Under the pieces are notes generated by a model. The model saw only the letters and a list, made by a program, of their open reading frames with translations, ran no database searches and had not been told where the DNA came from. 64,000 nucleotides of DNA from Salipiger mucosus DSM 16094 (lineage in GTDB: Bacteria; Pseudomonadota; Alphaproteobacteria; Rhodobacterales; Rhodobacteraceae), in contig NZ_KE557274.1 of assembly GCF_000442255.1 (NCBI RefSeq), positions 611,311 to 675,310 on the forward strand, given 5' to 3'. Every line of letters starts with the position of its first letter. Within the stretch, counting starts at the first letter, position 1. This document shows positions 17,177-25,223 of the stretch, one piece after another. A program made the translations under genes and the position numbers.

Positions 17177-17510
17177 GTCGCACCCGCCTTTCCGGCCGCT
17201 GGATTTCGGGATGCTTTCGTGCAGATTTCAAAAATCGAAATCCGTGCGTGTAGAAACGAATTCTTAAGGAAAAATTGAACCGGTCGGGAATACCCGACTT
17301 CAACGACGCAACGTTTCTTGTCAGATTACCTGTGTTCCGTGAGTGGTGGCTTTGGCCATGGGAACCTGAGGGTCGGGCGCCTCGCGATTTCGTGGACAGC
17401 CGGGCTCTTCCGGTGAAAGCCGGAGTCGGGTCCGGGGGCGCAATTTCCGCGCTGCCGGCCCGGCACCCCCGAACCGGACCCCCGCCTCATCCCCAATGCC
17501 AATGGGGGCC
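17177..17510. other. Convergent intergenic region without a gene
   Basis: I see no credible gene in this stretch. It has an AT-rich start. A perfect 6-bp hairpin, GTCGGG/CCCGAC, lies at 17283-17298. A large GC stem-loop is closed by GGGTCCG (17428-17434) with CGGACCC (17475-17481). The first hairpin could end the luxR transcript but lacks a T-run. Confidence 0.5.
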
Positions 17511-17544
17511 GGAAAGGGAAGGAGCCGCCCCAGTGGGCGGCTCC
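17511..17544 (-). terminator. Intrinsic terminator of the rpsB-tsf operon
   Basis: On the minus strand, about 45 bases after the tsf stop, a perfect 10-bp GC stem (GGAGCCGCCC with GGGCGGCTCC, 4-base loop) is followed by the pyrimidine run TTCCCTTTCC. The stem is strong and the T-tract weak, as is common in this genome type. Confidence 0.6.
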
Positions 17545-17586
17545 GGCCGTTTCGGACCGGCGTGATGCCGGCCGTGAGAGGATGGT

Positions 17587-18462
17587 TCAGCCCTGCGCGG
17601 CCTTTGCGACCTCGGCCGCGAAATCCTCTTCTTCCTTCTCGATGCCCTCGCCGACCTGCAGGCGGACGAAGCCCGTGATGGTGGCGCCGGCCTCTTCCGC
17701 GGCCTTTTCCACGGTCAGGTCGGGGTTCACCACGAACTGCTGGCCCAGCAGGGTGATCTCGGCCAGGAACTTGCGCATGCGGCCTTCGATCATCTTCTCG
17801 ATGACCTGCTCGGGCTTGCCCGACTGGCGCGCGATGTCGATCTGGATCTGGCGCTCCTTCTCGACGACCGATGCGTCGAGATCGTCGACGTTCAGCGCCT
17901 GCGGGTTCGCGGCGGCGATGTGCATCGCGACCTGGCGGCCGAAGGCCTCGTCACCGCCGGTCATGGCGACCAGCACACCGATCTGGCCCATGCCGGGCGC
18001 GGCGGCGTTGTGGATGTAGGAGGCCACGGTGCCGCCTTCGATCTTCGCCATCCGGCGCAGGGTCATGTTCTCGCCGATCTTGGCGATCTTGTCGGTGATG
18101 AGGTCGTTGACCGGCTTGCCGGCCACCTCGGCGGTTTTCAGCGCCTCGACGTCATCGACCGAGATCGCGGCTTCGGCGATGCCCGAGACCATGTCCTGAA
18201 ATTCGGCGTTCTTGGCGACGAAGTCGGTCTCGGCGTTCACCTCGACGGCCACGCCGGTGCCGCCCTCGACCTTGACGGCCACGAGGCCCTCGGCCGCGGT
18301 GCGGCCCGATTTCTTGGCCGCCTTGGCCAGACCCTTGGTGCGCAGCCAGTCCACGGCGGCGTCCATGTCGCCGTCGGTTTCGGTCAGCGCCTTCTTGGCG
18401 TCCATCATGCCCGCGCCGGTCATCTCGCGGAGTTCTTTCACCTGTGCAGCAGTGATCGCCAT
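17587..18462 (-). CDS. tsf: Elongation factor Ts
   Basis: This 291-residue guanine-nucleotide exchange factor recycles EF-Tu during translation. The N-terminal UBA-like domain ([20 protein letters not shown]), the EF-Ts core ([19 protein letters not shown]) and the second signature ([17 protein letters not shown]) are all present, and the length matches other alphaproteobacterial EF-Ts. A GGAG sits 7 bases before the ATG. It lies 99 bp downstream of rpsB in the usual rpsB-tsf order and shares its promoter. Confidence 0.97.
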   Translation of the reverse strand: MAITAAQVKELREMTGAGMMDAKKALTETDGDMDAAVDWLRTKGLAKAAKKSGRTAAEGLVAVKVEGGTGVAVEVNAETDFVAKNAEFQDMVSGIAEAAISVDDVEALKTAEVAGKPVNDLITDKIAKIGENMTLRRMAKIEGGTVASYIHNAAAPGMGQIGVLVAMTGGDEAFGRQVAMHIAAANPQALNVDDLDASVVEKERQIQIDIARQSGKPEQVIEKMIEGRMRKFLAEITLLGQQFVVNPDLTVEKAAEEAGATITGFVRLQVGEGIEKEEEDFAAEVAKAAQG

Positions 18463-18561
18463 CTCTCGGCTCCTATCGAATGGTCTTGCGGCCGGCCCTG
18501 CCCCGGGCCTGGCCGCTCATGTCATGTCAGCGTGACGCTTTCGCGACAGCGCGGTCGGGCC

Positions 18562-19353
18562 TCAGCCCTCGGCGTTCTGCTCGGCGGGGGCTTCGCCACC
18601 CTCGGCGACGACCTCTTCGGCGGGCGCTTCCTCGAGCGCGCCGAGGTCAACGCCGGCAGCTTCCATCTGGCCGGTCATGCCGTCCAGCGCCGCGCGGCTG
18701 ACGAGGTCGCAGTAGAGCGCGATGGCGCGGGCCGCGTCGTCGTTGCCGGGGATGATGTAGTCGATGCCCTCGGGCGAGCAGTTGGTGTCGACCACGGCCA
18801 CGACCGGGATGCCCAGCTTCTTGGCCTCGGCAATCGCGAGCGATTCCTTCTTCACGTCGATGACGAAGAGCATGTCGGGCAGGCCGCCCATCTCGCGGAT
18901 GCCGCCGAGCGAGAGCGTCAGCTTCTCCTGCTCGCGCTCCATGTGCAGGCGCTCTTTCTTGGTGAGGCCCTCGGCGCCGGCTTCCATCTGCTCGTCGATG
19001 GCCTTGAGGCGGTTGATCGACTTCGAGACGGTCTGCCAGTTGGTCAGCGTGCCACCCAGCCAGCGGTGGTTCATGTAGTACTGGGCGCATTTCTCGGCGG
19101 CGTCGGCGACTGGAGCCGAGGCCTGGCGCTTGGTGCCGACGAAGAGGACGCGGCCGCCGCGGGCCACGATTTCGCGGATCGCGTTGAGCGCCGCGTCGAG
19201 CATCGGCACGGTCTGCGTCAGGTCGACAATGTGGATGCCGTTGCGCGCGCCATAGATGAACTCGCCCATGCGGGGGTTCCAGCGCTGCGTCTGGTGGCCG
19301 AAGTGAACGCCGGCTTCAAGCAGCTGGCGCATGGAGAACTCGGGAAGAGCCAT
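18562..19353 (-). CDS. rpsB: 30S ribosomal protein S2
   Basis: This 263-residue ribosomal protein has the S2 signatures [20 protein letters not shown] near the N-terminus and the later [12 protein letters not shown] and [19 protein letters not shown] segments. The C-terminus carries an extra acidic, alanine/glutamate-rich tail (about residues 238-263, [19 protein letters not shown]), a lineage-specific extension. An AAGGA lies 8-9 bases upstream of the start. It is the first gene of rpsB-tsf, preceded by a good promoter and a roughly 120-base leader that may mediate S2 autoregulation. Confidence 0.97.
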   Translation of the reverse strand: MALPEFSMRQLLEAGVHFGHQTQRWNPRMGEFIYGARNGIHIVDLTQTVPMLDAALNAIREIVARGGRVLFVGTKRQASAPVADAAEKCAQYYMNHRWLGGTLTNWQTVSKSINRLKAIDEQMEAGAEGLTKKERLHMEREQEKLTLSLGGIREMGGLPDMLFVIDVKKESLAIAEAKKLGIPVVAVVDTNCSPEGIDYIIPGNDDAARAIALYCDLVSRAALDGMTGQMEAAGVDLGALEEAPAEEVVAEGGEAPAEQNAEG

Positions 19354-19472
19354 GTCGTCTATCCTTTCCGGTTTCGTGTCCTTGGCGGGGGCTTACCCCG
19401 TGCTCGGGGCAACCGGTGGACACGCCGGGGATGTCTCCCCCGGACGGCCCGACCCCGCCTGCGGGGTTCAGT
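19354..19472 (-). promoter_or_regulatory. Structured 5' leader of rpsB
   Basis: Between the predicted transcription start (near 19472) and the rpsB ATG, three GC hairpins can be drawn: ACCCCGC/GCGGGGT at 19452-19467, CCGGGG/CCCCGG at 19425-19443 and CGGGG/CCCCG at 19386-19400. Leaders of rpsB bind S2 for feedback control in many bacteria; that this one does is inference. Confidence 0.4.
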
Positions 19473-19478
19473 GGCGCG

Positions 19479-19507
19479 CGTATAGGCCCAAAGCACGCCC
19501 CGCGCAA
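19479..19507 (-). promoter_or_regulatory. rpsB-tsf promoter
   Basis: On the minus strand a -35 box TTGCGC (19507-19502) and a -10 box TATACG (19484-19479) are separated by exactly 17 bases. They lie 126 bp upstream of the rpsB start, leaving a leader of about 120 nucleotides. Confidence 0.65.
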
Positions 19508-19591
19508 GCCCTCGCGTGCCCCTCGCTGGACAAGTGCGCAGGGACGTGCATCAACTCGGCGTTAAACACAGGGACAAGGGAGACGAGAGAC

Positions 19592-20176
19592 GTGGCAGAC
19601 CTTCTTTCCGTAAGGGGCGTTGGCCCCGCGATGGCCCGGCAGATGCAGGAAATGGGGATCCGGGACGCCGCCGACCTCGCCGCGTGCCCGCCGGAGCGGC
19701 TGACCGCCCTGCCCCGCGTGCAGCTGCTGCGCGCCCGTATGCTGATCAACGCCGCCCGGGAGGCCGTGACCGCCGAAACCGCCTCCGTGCCGCGCACCGC
19801 CGAGACAGAGGCCGCGCCGCACCCCGGTGCGACGGGCAGCGACAAGCTCGAGGACCCCGTGGCGCCGGGCGACGCGCCCGATCTCGTGCCCCCGGCCGAT
19901 CCCGACAGCCCGCTCGCGCATGAGGACCCGGCGACCGACCCGGCCTTCATCCCGCCAGCCGAGAAAGCACCGAAGGACCCCGCGAAGGCGCGGGGCAAGA
20001 AGGACAAGAAGGACAAGAAGGACAAGAAGAAAAAGAAGAAGGCCCGCAAGAAGGCGGAACGCAAGGCTGAGCGTGCCGCCGAAAAGACGTCGGCAAAGAA
20101 GAAGGCCAGGAAGACAGAAAAGAAAGCTGCCAAGAAGGCCTCGAAGACGTCCAAGAAGAAGAAAAAGAAGAAGTGA
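19592..20176 (+). CDS. Helix-hairpin-helix protein with polylysine tail
   Basis: This 194-residue protein has an N-terminal helix-hairpin-helix-like module (about 1-58, LLSVRGVGPAMARQMQEMGI and ALPRVQLLRARMLINAA), an acidic/proline linker (about 65-125), and a C-terminal tail of about 60 residues that is more than half lysine (KKDKKDKKDKKKKKK and similar). The tail is coded almost entirely by AAG with some AAA, including a nine-base AAGGACAAG-type tandem repeat near 20,000-20,030. The GTG start has a GGGAG about 9 bases upstream. Nucleic-acid binding is likely on charge and the HHH fold; I do not recognise a named family. Confidence 0.7.
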   Translation: MADLLSVRGVGPAMARQMQEMGIRDAADLAACPPERLTALPRVQLLRARMLINAAREAVTAETASVPRTAETEAAPHPGATGSDKLEDPVAPGDAPDLVPPADPDSPLAHEDPATDPAFIPPAEKAPKDPAKARGKKDKKDKKDKKKKKKARKKAERKAERAAEKTSAKKKARKTEKKAAKKASKTSKKKKKKK

Positions 20177-20189
20177 TCCCGACTGCGCG

Positions 20190-20213
20190 GCGGGTCTTCA
20201 GAGGAAGACCCGC
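20190..20213. other. Hairpin between convergent genes
   Basis: GCGGGTCTTC and GAAGACCCGC form a perfect 10-bp stem with a 4-base loop. It overlaps the stop codon of the HupE/UreJ-like gene (minus strand) and follows the lysine-rich gene by 14 bases. There is no T-run on either strand, so it may be an RNA 3'-end or boundary structure. Confidence 0.4.
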
Positions 20214-21307
20214 TCGACGAACCAGTAGCTGCCCACTGCGGCGATGGCGACCGAGGCCGGCACGGCGATGCGCGCGCGGTACCAGGGCTTGCGCCCGAAC
20301 CAGTAGCCCACCGCGAGGAAGGCCACCGCGATCACGAAGAGCTGCCCCAGTTCGACGCCCACGTTGAACCCCAGCAGCGCGGGCACGAAGCCGCCCTGCG
20401 GCAGGCCGAATTCCTCGAGCACGCCGGCAAAGCCCAGCCCGTGCAGCAGCCCGAAGACGAAGACCACCGCCGGCCGCCAGGGCGACATCCCGCGCGAGAC
20501 GATGTTCTCGACGGCGATGAAGACGATCGAGGCCGCGATGATCGGCTCCACGATCGAAGCCGGCAGACGGACGATGTGCAGCGCCCCCAGCGCCAGCGTC
20601 ACGGTATGCGCCGCGGTGAAGGCGCTGACCTGGAAGAGCAGCGGCTTGATGTGCAGCGAGAAGAAGAAGAGCCCCAGCACGAAGAGGATGTGGTCGAGCC
20701 CCAGCGGCACGATGTGCTCGAAGCCCACGGGGATGTAGGCGCCGAAGGCCTGCCAGCCGCTCAGCTGGCCGCCACCCGCGAGCGGGATCGGCCCGCTCGA
20801 CTGGCCCTCGAGATAGCCGGTGTAGGGCTCCTCGACGCCCTGCTGGCGCAGGATCAGCGTGCCGAAGGAGGCGGGCCAAGTCACCTCGACGGTCGAGGCC
20901 CCGTCGGGCAGAGCGCCCTCGAGCACCAGCCAGGTGTCGCGCGGCAGCTCGGTGTTGCCCACCGGGGCGACCTCGATCTCGGCGGCGCCCAGCGAGACCG
21001 GCGTGCCGTCGGCCTGCACGTTCATGGCCGCCAGTATCTCGGGAAGGTGGTCGCGAAGGCGCTCCGCCATGGTCTCGGGCGGCAGGGCGCGCAGCGCGTC
21101 CACATCCTCGGATCGGGCGGTGTCGTTGGTATCCTCGACGCCCTCGAGATCGGCGCCCGCCACGATCGGCTCGGCGGTGAACGAAAGCGCGATCTCGACC
21201 CGCCCCTCCCCGGTCGTCAGATCCGCAACCGCCGGGCGCACCTCGTGTGCGGACGCCGCGATGGCGGACAGGCAGAACAAGACAAGCGCGAGGACGGAAC
21301 GGAACAT
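20198..21307 (-). CDS. HupE/UreJ-like membrane protein
   Basis: This 369-residue protein has a signal peptide (MFRSVLALVLFCLSAIAASA), a soluble periplasmic region (about 21-180) and a C-terminal polytopic domain (about 190-369). That domain has the HupE/UreJ_2 pattern: GFEHIVPLGLDHILFVLGLF, FTAAHTVTLALGAL, EPIIAASIVFIAVENI and FGLLHGLGFAG. The conserved His/Asp/Glu in membrane helices suggest metal handling; related HupE/UreJ proteins move nickel or cobalt. No urease or hydrogenase genes are nearby, so the transported ion is unknown. About 310 bp of structured repeats separate it from phoB. Confidence 0.78.
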   Translation of the reverse strand: MFRSVLALVLFCLSAIAASAHEVRPAVADLTTGEGRVEIALSFTAEPIVAGADLEGVEDTNDTARSEDVDALRALPPETMAERLRDHLPEILAAMNVQADGTPVSLGAAEIEVAPVGNTELPRDTWLVLEGALPDGASTVEVTWPASFGTLILRQQGVEEPYTGYLEGQSSGPIPLAGGGQLSGWQAFGAYIPVGFEHIVPLGLDHILFVLGLFFFSLHIKPLLFQVSAFTAAHTVTLALGALHIVRLPASIVEPIIAASIVFIAVENIVSRGMSPWRPAVVFVFGLLHGLGFAGVLEEFGLPQGGFVPALLGFNVGVELGQLFVIAVAFLAVGYWFGRKPWYRARIAVPASVAIAAVGSYWFVERVFL

Positions 21308-21377
21308 GCGGCTCTCCCAGAGTAATTCGACGGTCAGATAGCGGCCCCCCGCGAGGGATCAAGTGCCCCTCCGCCCT

Positions 21378-21621
21378 TCATCTTTCTCCAAATACGCATT
21401 CGGGTCGCGGCTTGCCGCGACCCGGCCGACAGATGACGATTGCACTGCCTTGGCTGGGCGCGAGCCCCCGGGGCTCCGCCCGGAAAACCTCCGATCGCTC
21501 CACTGGAGCGATTGCCGCGCCAAAGGCGCGGTCCGGATTTTTGGCCCGGGGCTCCGCCCGTGATTTGCACAAACGCTCCCCCGGAGCGTCTGCCGGCCCT
21601 TCGGGCCGGTCAGCAAATCAC
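21378..21621. repeat. Two tandem cloverleaf-like palindromic repeats plus hairpin and 3'-module box
   Basis: Two units each start with CGGGGCTCCGCCC and form an outer stem enclosing two hairpins. In unit 1 (21482-21542), outer TCCG/CGGA plus AAAA/TTTT surround ATCGCTCC/GGAGCGAT and CCGCGCC/GGCGCGG. In unit 2 (21560-21621), a perfect 9-bp outer stem GTGATTTGC/GCAAATCAC surrounds ACGCTCC/GGAGCGT and CCGGCCC/GGGCCGG. Stem sequences differ between units but pairing is kept. A further perfect 10-bp hairpin lies at 21401-21424, and a box related to the dispersed TATTTG...GATG motif at 21378-21403. The phoB stop codon is inside unit 2. Confidence 0.7.
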
Positions 21622-22310
21622 CCCAAGGCATACCCCGCGCCTCGGACGGTGCGGAGGGGATCGGTGCCGCCGTGAGCGCCGAGCGCCTTGCGCAGGCGGC
21701 CGATGTGCACGTCGACGGTGCGCGTGTCGACGTAGATGTCGCGGCCCCAGACGCGGTCGAGCAGCTGCTCGCGCGACCAGACGCGGCCGGGCTTTTCCAT
21801 GAAGGTCGAGAGCAGCCGGAACTCGGTCGGGCCCAGCTTCAGCTCCTGGCCGTCGCGGGTCACGCGGTGGGTTTCGGAATCGAGCACGATGTCCTCGTAT
21901 TCCAGCTTGAGCCCCGCCGAGGCCGGACGCGCGCGGCGCAGCTGGGCGCGCACCCGCGCCATGAGCTCGCGCAGCGAGTAGGGTTTGACCACGTAATCGT
22001 CGGCCCCGGTCTCGAGACCGCGCACCCGGTCCACCTCTTCGGAGCGGGCCGAGAGCATGATGACCGGAACGCTGCGCGTGCCGGACCGGGTCTTGAGCTG
22101 GCGGCAGACCTCGATGCCCGAGAGGTTCGGCAGCATCCAGTCGAGCACGACGACGTCGGGATGCTCTTCCTCCATCATCACCAGCGCCTCCTCGCCGTTG
22201 CCGGCGGCGGCGACGCGAAAGCCCTCCGTCTCGAGGTTGTAGCGCAGCACCTCGCGCTGCGCGGCCTCGTCTTCCACGACCAGGACGGTCGGCTGATCGG
22301 CTGCCATCAT
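21618..22310 (-). CDS. phoB: Phosphate regulon response regulator PhoB
   Basis: This 230-residue OmpR-family response regulator has a receiver domain (about 6-122) with the acidic pair EDE, the phospho-acceptor Asp in VVLDWMLPNLSG (about residue 55) and the Lys in YVVKPYSLRE, followed by a winged-helix DNA-binding domain (about 135-230, ending RTVRGAGYALG). When phosphorylated it activates Pho-box promoters. It is the last gene of pstSCAB-phoU-phoB. Start could be ATG 22310 or 22307. No phoR kinase is next to it. Confidence 0.95.
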   Translation of the reverse strand: MMAADQPTVLVVEDEAAQREVLRYNLETEGFRVAAAGNGEEALVMMEEEHPDVVVLDWMLPNLSGIEVCRQLKTRSGTRSVPVIMLSARSEEVDRVRGLETGADDYVVKPYSLRELMARVRAQLRRARPASAGLKLEYEDIVLDSETHRVTRDGQELKLGPTEFRLLSTFMEKPGRVWSREQLLDRVWGRDIYVDTRTVDVHIGRLRKALGAHGGTDPLRTVRGAGYALG

Positions 22311-22311
22311 C

Positions 22312-23052
22312 TCACTCCGGTTCGATATCCTGCGTCAGCGTGGCATCGGAGGAGGTACGGTCGGCCTTGATCCGCGCATCCTCGGGTTTCTCGCCGGTGG
22401 CCAGGAAGACCACCTGCTCGGCGATCGAGGTCACGTGGTCTCCCATGCGCTCGATGTTCTTGGCGATGAAGTGCAGGTGCATGCAGGAGGTGATGTTGCG
22501 CGGATCCTCGAGCATGAAGGTGAGGAACTCGCGGAAGAGCGTGTTGTAGATCTGGTCCACGTCCTCGTCGCGCTCGATCACGTCCAGCGCCAGCGCCTCG
22601 TCGCGCTTGATGTAGGCGTCGAGCGCGTCCTTGAGCATGTGCTCGACCTCGCGCGCCATGCGGCGCAGCGAGGCGGTCGAGGTGCCGATGGGCGACATCT
22701 GGCTGAGCACGGTGGTGCGCTTGGCCATGTTCTTGGAAAGGTCCCCGATCCGCTCGAGGTTGCCGGCCATGCGCATGACGGTCAGCACCACGCGCAGGTC
22801 GATGGCCGTGGGGGCGCGCATGGCGATGACGCGGGCGGCCTCCTCGTTGATGGCATCCTCCAGCGCGTCGACGGCCATGTCGCCCTTCTGGACCTGCTCG
22901 GCCAGTTCCTCGTCGCGGGTCTCCAGCGACTTGGCGGCGTCGTGGATCGCGACCTCGACCAGGCCGCCCATCTTGAGGATCTGCGCCTGGATGCCTTCCA
23001 GGTCGCGGTCGAAGCTCGAGACGATGTGCTGCTTGAGTTCGTGCTCGCTCAT
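22312..23052 (-). CDS. phoU: Phosphate transport accessory protein PhoU
   Basis: This 246-residue protein is made of two three-helix PhoU repeats with the family's metal-site motifs, here ERIGDLSKNMAKR (about residue 100) and ERMGDHVTSIAEQV (about 205). PhoU couples the phosphate-transport ATPase PstB to the PhoR-PhoB signalling pathway and restrains phosphate uptake. It lies 5 bp after pstB and its stop is 1 bp from the phoB start, so it is cotranscribed with both. The C-terminal tail after about residue 225 is hydrophilic. Confidence 0.95.
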   Translation of the reverse strand: MSEHELKQHIVSSFDRDLEGIQAQILKMGGLVEVAIHDAAKSLETRDEELAEQVQKGDMAVDALEDAINEEAARVIAMRAPTAIDLRVVLTVMRMAGNLERIGDLSKNMAKRTTVLSQMSPIGTSTASLRRMAREVEHMLKDALDAYIKRDEALALDVIERDEDVDQIYNTLFREFLTFMLEDPRNITSCMHLHFIAKNIERMGDHVTSIAEQVVFLATGEKPEDARIKADRTSSDATLTQDIEPE

Positions 23053-23057
23053 GTCGC

Positions 23058-23855
23058 TTATCCGATCCGTCCGGTGATGTAGGACTCGGTGCGCGAGTCC
23101 TCGGGGTTGGTGAAGATCTGGCTGGTATCGCCGTATTCCACGAGGTTTCCGAGGTGGAAGAACGCGGTCTTCTGGCTGACGCGGGCGGCCTGCTGCATCG
23201 AGTGCGTGACGATGATGACCGAGTACTGCCCGCGCAGCTCGTCGATGAGTTCCTCGACCTGGCCGGTGGCGATGGGGTCGAGCGCCGAGCAGGGCTCGTC
23301 CATGAGCAGCACCTCGGGCTCGGTGGCCACGGCGCGGGCGATGCACAGGCGCTGCTGCTGGCCACCGGAAAGGCCGGTGCCCGGGGCATGAAGCCGGTCC
23401 TTGACCTCGTCCCAGATCGCGCCGCGGCGCAGGGCCTTCTCGACGATATCGTCGAGGTCGGCCTTGTTCTTGGCCAGACCGTGGATCTTGGGGCCGTAGG
23501 CCACGTTGTCGTAGATCGACTTCGGGAAGGGGTTCGGCTTCTGGAAGACCATGCCCACCTTGGCGCGCAGCTGCACCGGGTCCACGCGCTTGTCGTAGAT
23601 GTCCTCGCCGTCGAGACTGATCTTCCCCTCGACGCGGCAGATGTCGATGGTGTCGTTCATGCGGTTGAGGCACCGCAGGAAGGTCGACTTGCCGCAGCCC
23701 GAGGGACCGATGAAGGCGGTGACCGTCTTGTCGAGCAGGTCGACCGAGACGTCCTTGATGGCATGGGTGTCGCCATAGTAGACGTTCACGTCCTGCGCCA
23801 CGATCTTGGTATTCTTGGTCTCCACGTCGGTTTTCCTCAGCGGTGCGTCATACAT
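23058..23855 (-). CDS. pstB: Phosphate ABC transporter ATP-binding protein
   Basis: This 265-residue ATPase energises high-affinity phosphate import. It has Walker [20 protein letters not shown] (the PstB-specific continuation), Q-loop [20 protein letters not shown], signature [14 protein letters not shown], Walker [13 protein letters not shown] and the switch His in [14 protein letters not shown]. The N-terminal 15 residues are an extension ahead of the core. It is cotranscribed with pstA (upstream, 36 bp) and phoU (downstream). Confidence 0.97.
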   Translation of the reverse strand: MYDAPLRKTDVETKNTKIVAQDVNVYYGDTHAIKDVSVDLLDKTVTAFIGPSGCGKSTFLRCLNRMNDTIDICRVEGKISLDGEDIYDKRVDPVQLRAKVGMVFQKPNPFPKSIYDNVAYGPKIHGLAKNKADLDDIVEKALRRGAIWDEVKDRLHAPGTGLSGGQQQRLCIARAVATEPEVLLMDEPCSALDPIATGQVEELIDELRGQYSVIIVTHSMQQAARVSQKTAFFHLGNLVEYGDTSQIFTNPEDSRTESYITGRIG

Positions 23856-23891
23856 GGGTTCGTCCCCCCTTAGCGAGAGTGGCAGCCATCG

Positions 23892-25223
23892 TCACCATCT
23901 CCGTTCGAACTTGCGGCGCAGCAGGATGGCGATCACGTTCATCAGCAGCAGGAACACCAGCAGAACGATGATGCCGCCCCAGGCCTTTTCGTAGAAACTG
24001 GCGTCGGCCCGGGCCGCCCAGGTGTAGATCTGCGCGGGCATGGCCGAGTTGGCCTCGGTGAAGCCGCCGACGAAGCCGTCGGGATAGTCGCGGGCGACGA
24101 AGCCCACCATGCCGATCAGCAGCAGCGGCGCGGTCTCGCCAAGCGCCTGCGCGAGGCCGATGATCGTGCCGGTCAGGATGCCCGGCATGGCCAGCGGCAG
24201 CACGTGGTGAAAGACCGACTGCATCTTCGAGGCCCCGACCCCGAGCGCCGCGTCGCGGATCGAGGGCGGCACCGACTTCAGCGAGGCGCGCGTCGAGATG
24301 ATGATCGTCGGCAGCGTCATCAGCGTCAGCACCAGGCCGCCCACCAGCGGGGCCGACTGCGGCAGGTGCATGAACTGGATGAAGACCGCGAGGCCGAGGA
24401 TACCGAAGACGATCGAGGGCACCGCCGCGAGGTTCGAGATGTTCACCTCGATCAGGTCGGTGAACTTGTTCTGCGGCGCGAATTCCTCGAGGTAGATCGA
24501 GGCCGCGACGCCGATGGGTAGCGCCAGGACCAGCACCACCAGCATCATGAAGAACGAGCCCACGACCGAGACGCCGATGCCCGCGCCGCCGGGGTTGTCC
24601 ACGCCCGAGTCCGAGCCGGTGAGGAAGGTCCAGTTGAAGGCCTGAGTGATCACGCCGGCATCGGCCAGTGCATCGACGAGGTCGAGGTCCGTAAGCTCCA
24701 GGAAACGGCTTTCGGTCAGGCCCTCGCGCGTCACGCGGCCATTGAAATAGCCATCCACGCGCGAGGAGGCCGGAAGCTGGAAGGTCACGGGCTGACCCAG
24801 CTGGTCCTCGTTCGCGGTGTAGAACTCGCGCAGGGTGCCGCCGACCTTGCCCAGAAGACGCTCGATCGAGCCCTCGTCGAAGGCCACCTCGACGCCCTCT
24901 TCCTCCATCGTGTCGCGCAGCTGCGCGATGAAGATGTCGGAGTAGGCCGCGGTCTTGAAGAGGGTCGACTCGGCCTCGTCGTACTGCTCCTGCGACATCG
25001 TGAACTCGACCTTGACCACGGTCTTGGTGAAGGCGGGCAGACCGGAGCTGACGATCGAGACGGCCAGCACGACCAGGAAGAACAGGCCGACGAGGATGGC
25101 TCCGATGCCGTAGCCCTTGAAGCGAGCTTCCCTGGCGTTGCGCTTGCGCGTCCGGGCGTCGATCTCGTGGATCGACCCGCGGCGGCGCGGTTCCTCCGCG
25201 CCATTCAGGCTCGCGTCGGTCAT
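23892..25223 (-). CDS. pstA: Phosphate ABC transporter permease PstA
   Basis: This 443-residue inner-membrane permease is longer than the about 290-residue enterobacterial form because of an N-terminal DUF3333-type region (about 1-190) with one membrane helix (GIGAILVGLFFLVVLAVSIV) and a hydrophilic segment. The six-helix transport domain follows. The EAA-type loop reads ALGVGASKMQSVFHHVLPLA, and the nearby GETAPLLLIGMVGFV is typical of PstA. The start overlaps pstC by four bases. The long form is the normal one in alphaproteobacteria. Confidence 0.94.
   Translation of the reverse strand: MTDASLNGAEEPRRRGSIHEIDARTRKRNAREARFKGYGIGAILVGLFFLVVLAVSIVSSGLPAFTKTVVKVEFTMSQEQYDEAESTLFKTAAYSDIFIAQLRDTMEEEGVEVAFDEGSIERLLGKVGGTLREFYTANEDQLGQPVTFQLPASSRVDGYFNGRVTREGLTESRFLELTDLDLVDALADAGVITQAFNWTFLTGSDSGVDNPGGAGIGVSVVGSFFMMLVVLVLALPIGVAASIYLEEFAPQNKFTDLIEVNISNLAAVPSIVFGILGLAVFIQFMHLPQSAPLVGGLVLTLMTLPTIIISTRASLKSVPPSIRDAALGVGASKMQSVFHHVLPLAMPGILTGTIIGLAQALGETAPLLLIGMVGFVARDYPDGFVGGFTEANSAMPAQIYTWAARADASFYEKAWGGIIVLLVFLLLMNVIAILLRRKFERRW

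Noticed and set aside
17521-17544. Attachment site or recombination site
   Set aside because: The perfect stem lies directly after tsf and fits an intrinsic terminator; no repeat copy or integrase is present.
20000-20165. Sequencing or assembly error in the lysine-rich repeat of the HHH gene
   Set aside because: The frame stays open through the AAG-rich repeat to a normal stop and the N-terminal domain is intact. Length variation remains possible but no error is visible.
21401-21621. CRISPR array
   Set aside because: There are only two units, the repeated parts are palindromes with different sequences, there are no unique equal-length spacers, and no cas genes are near.
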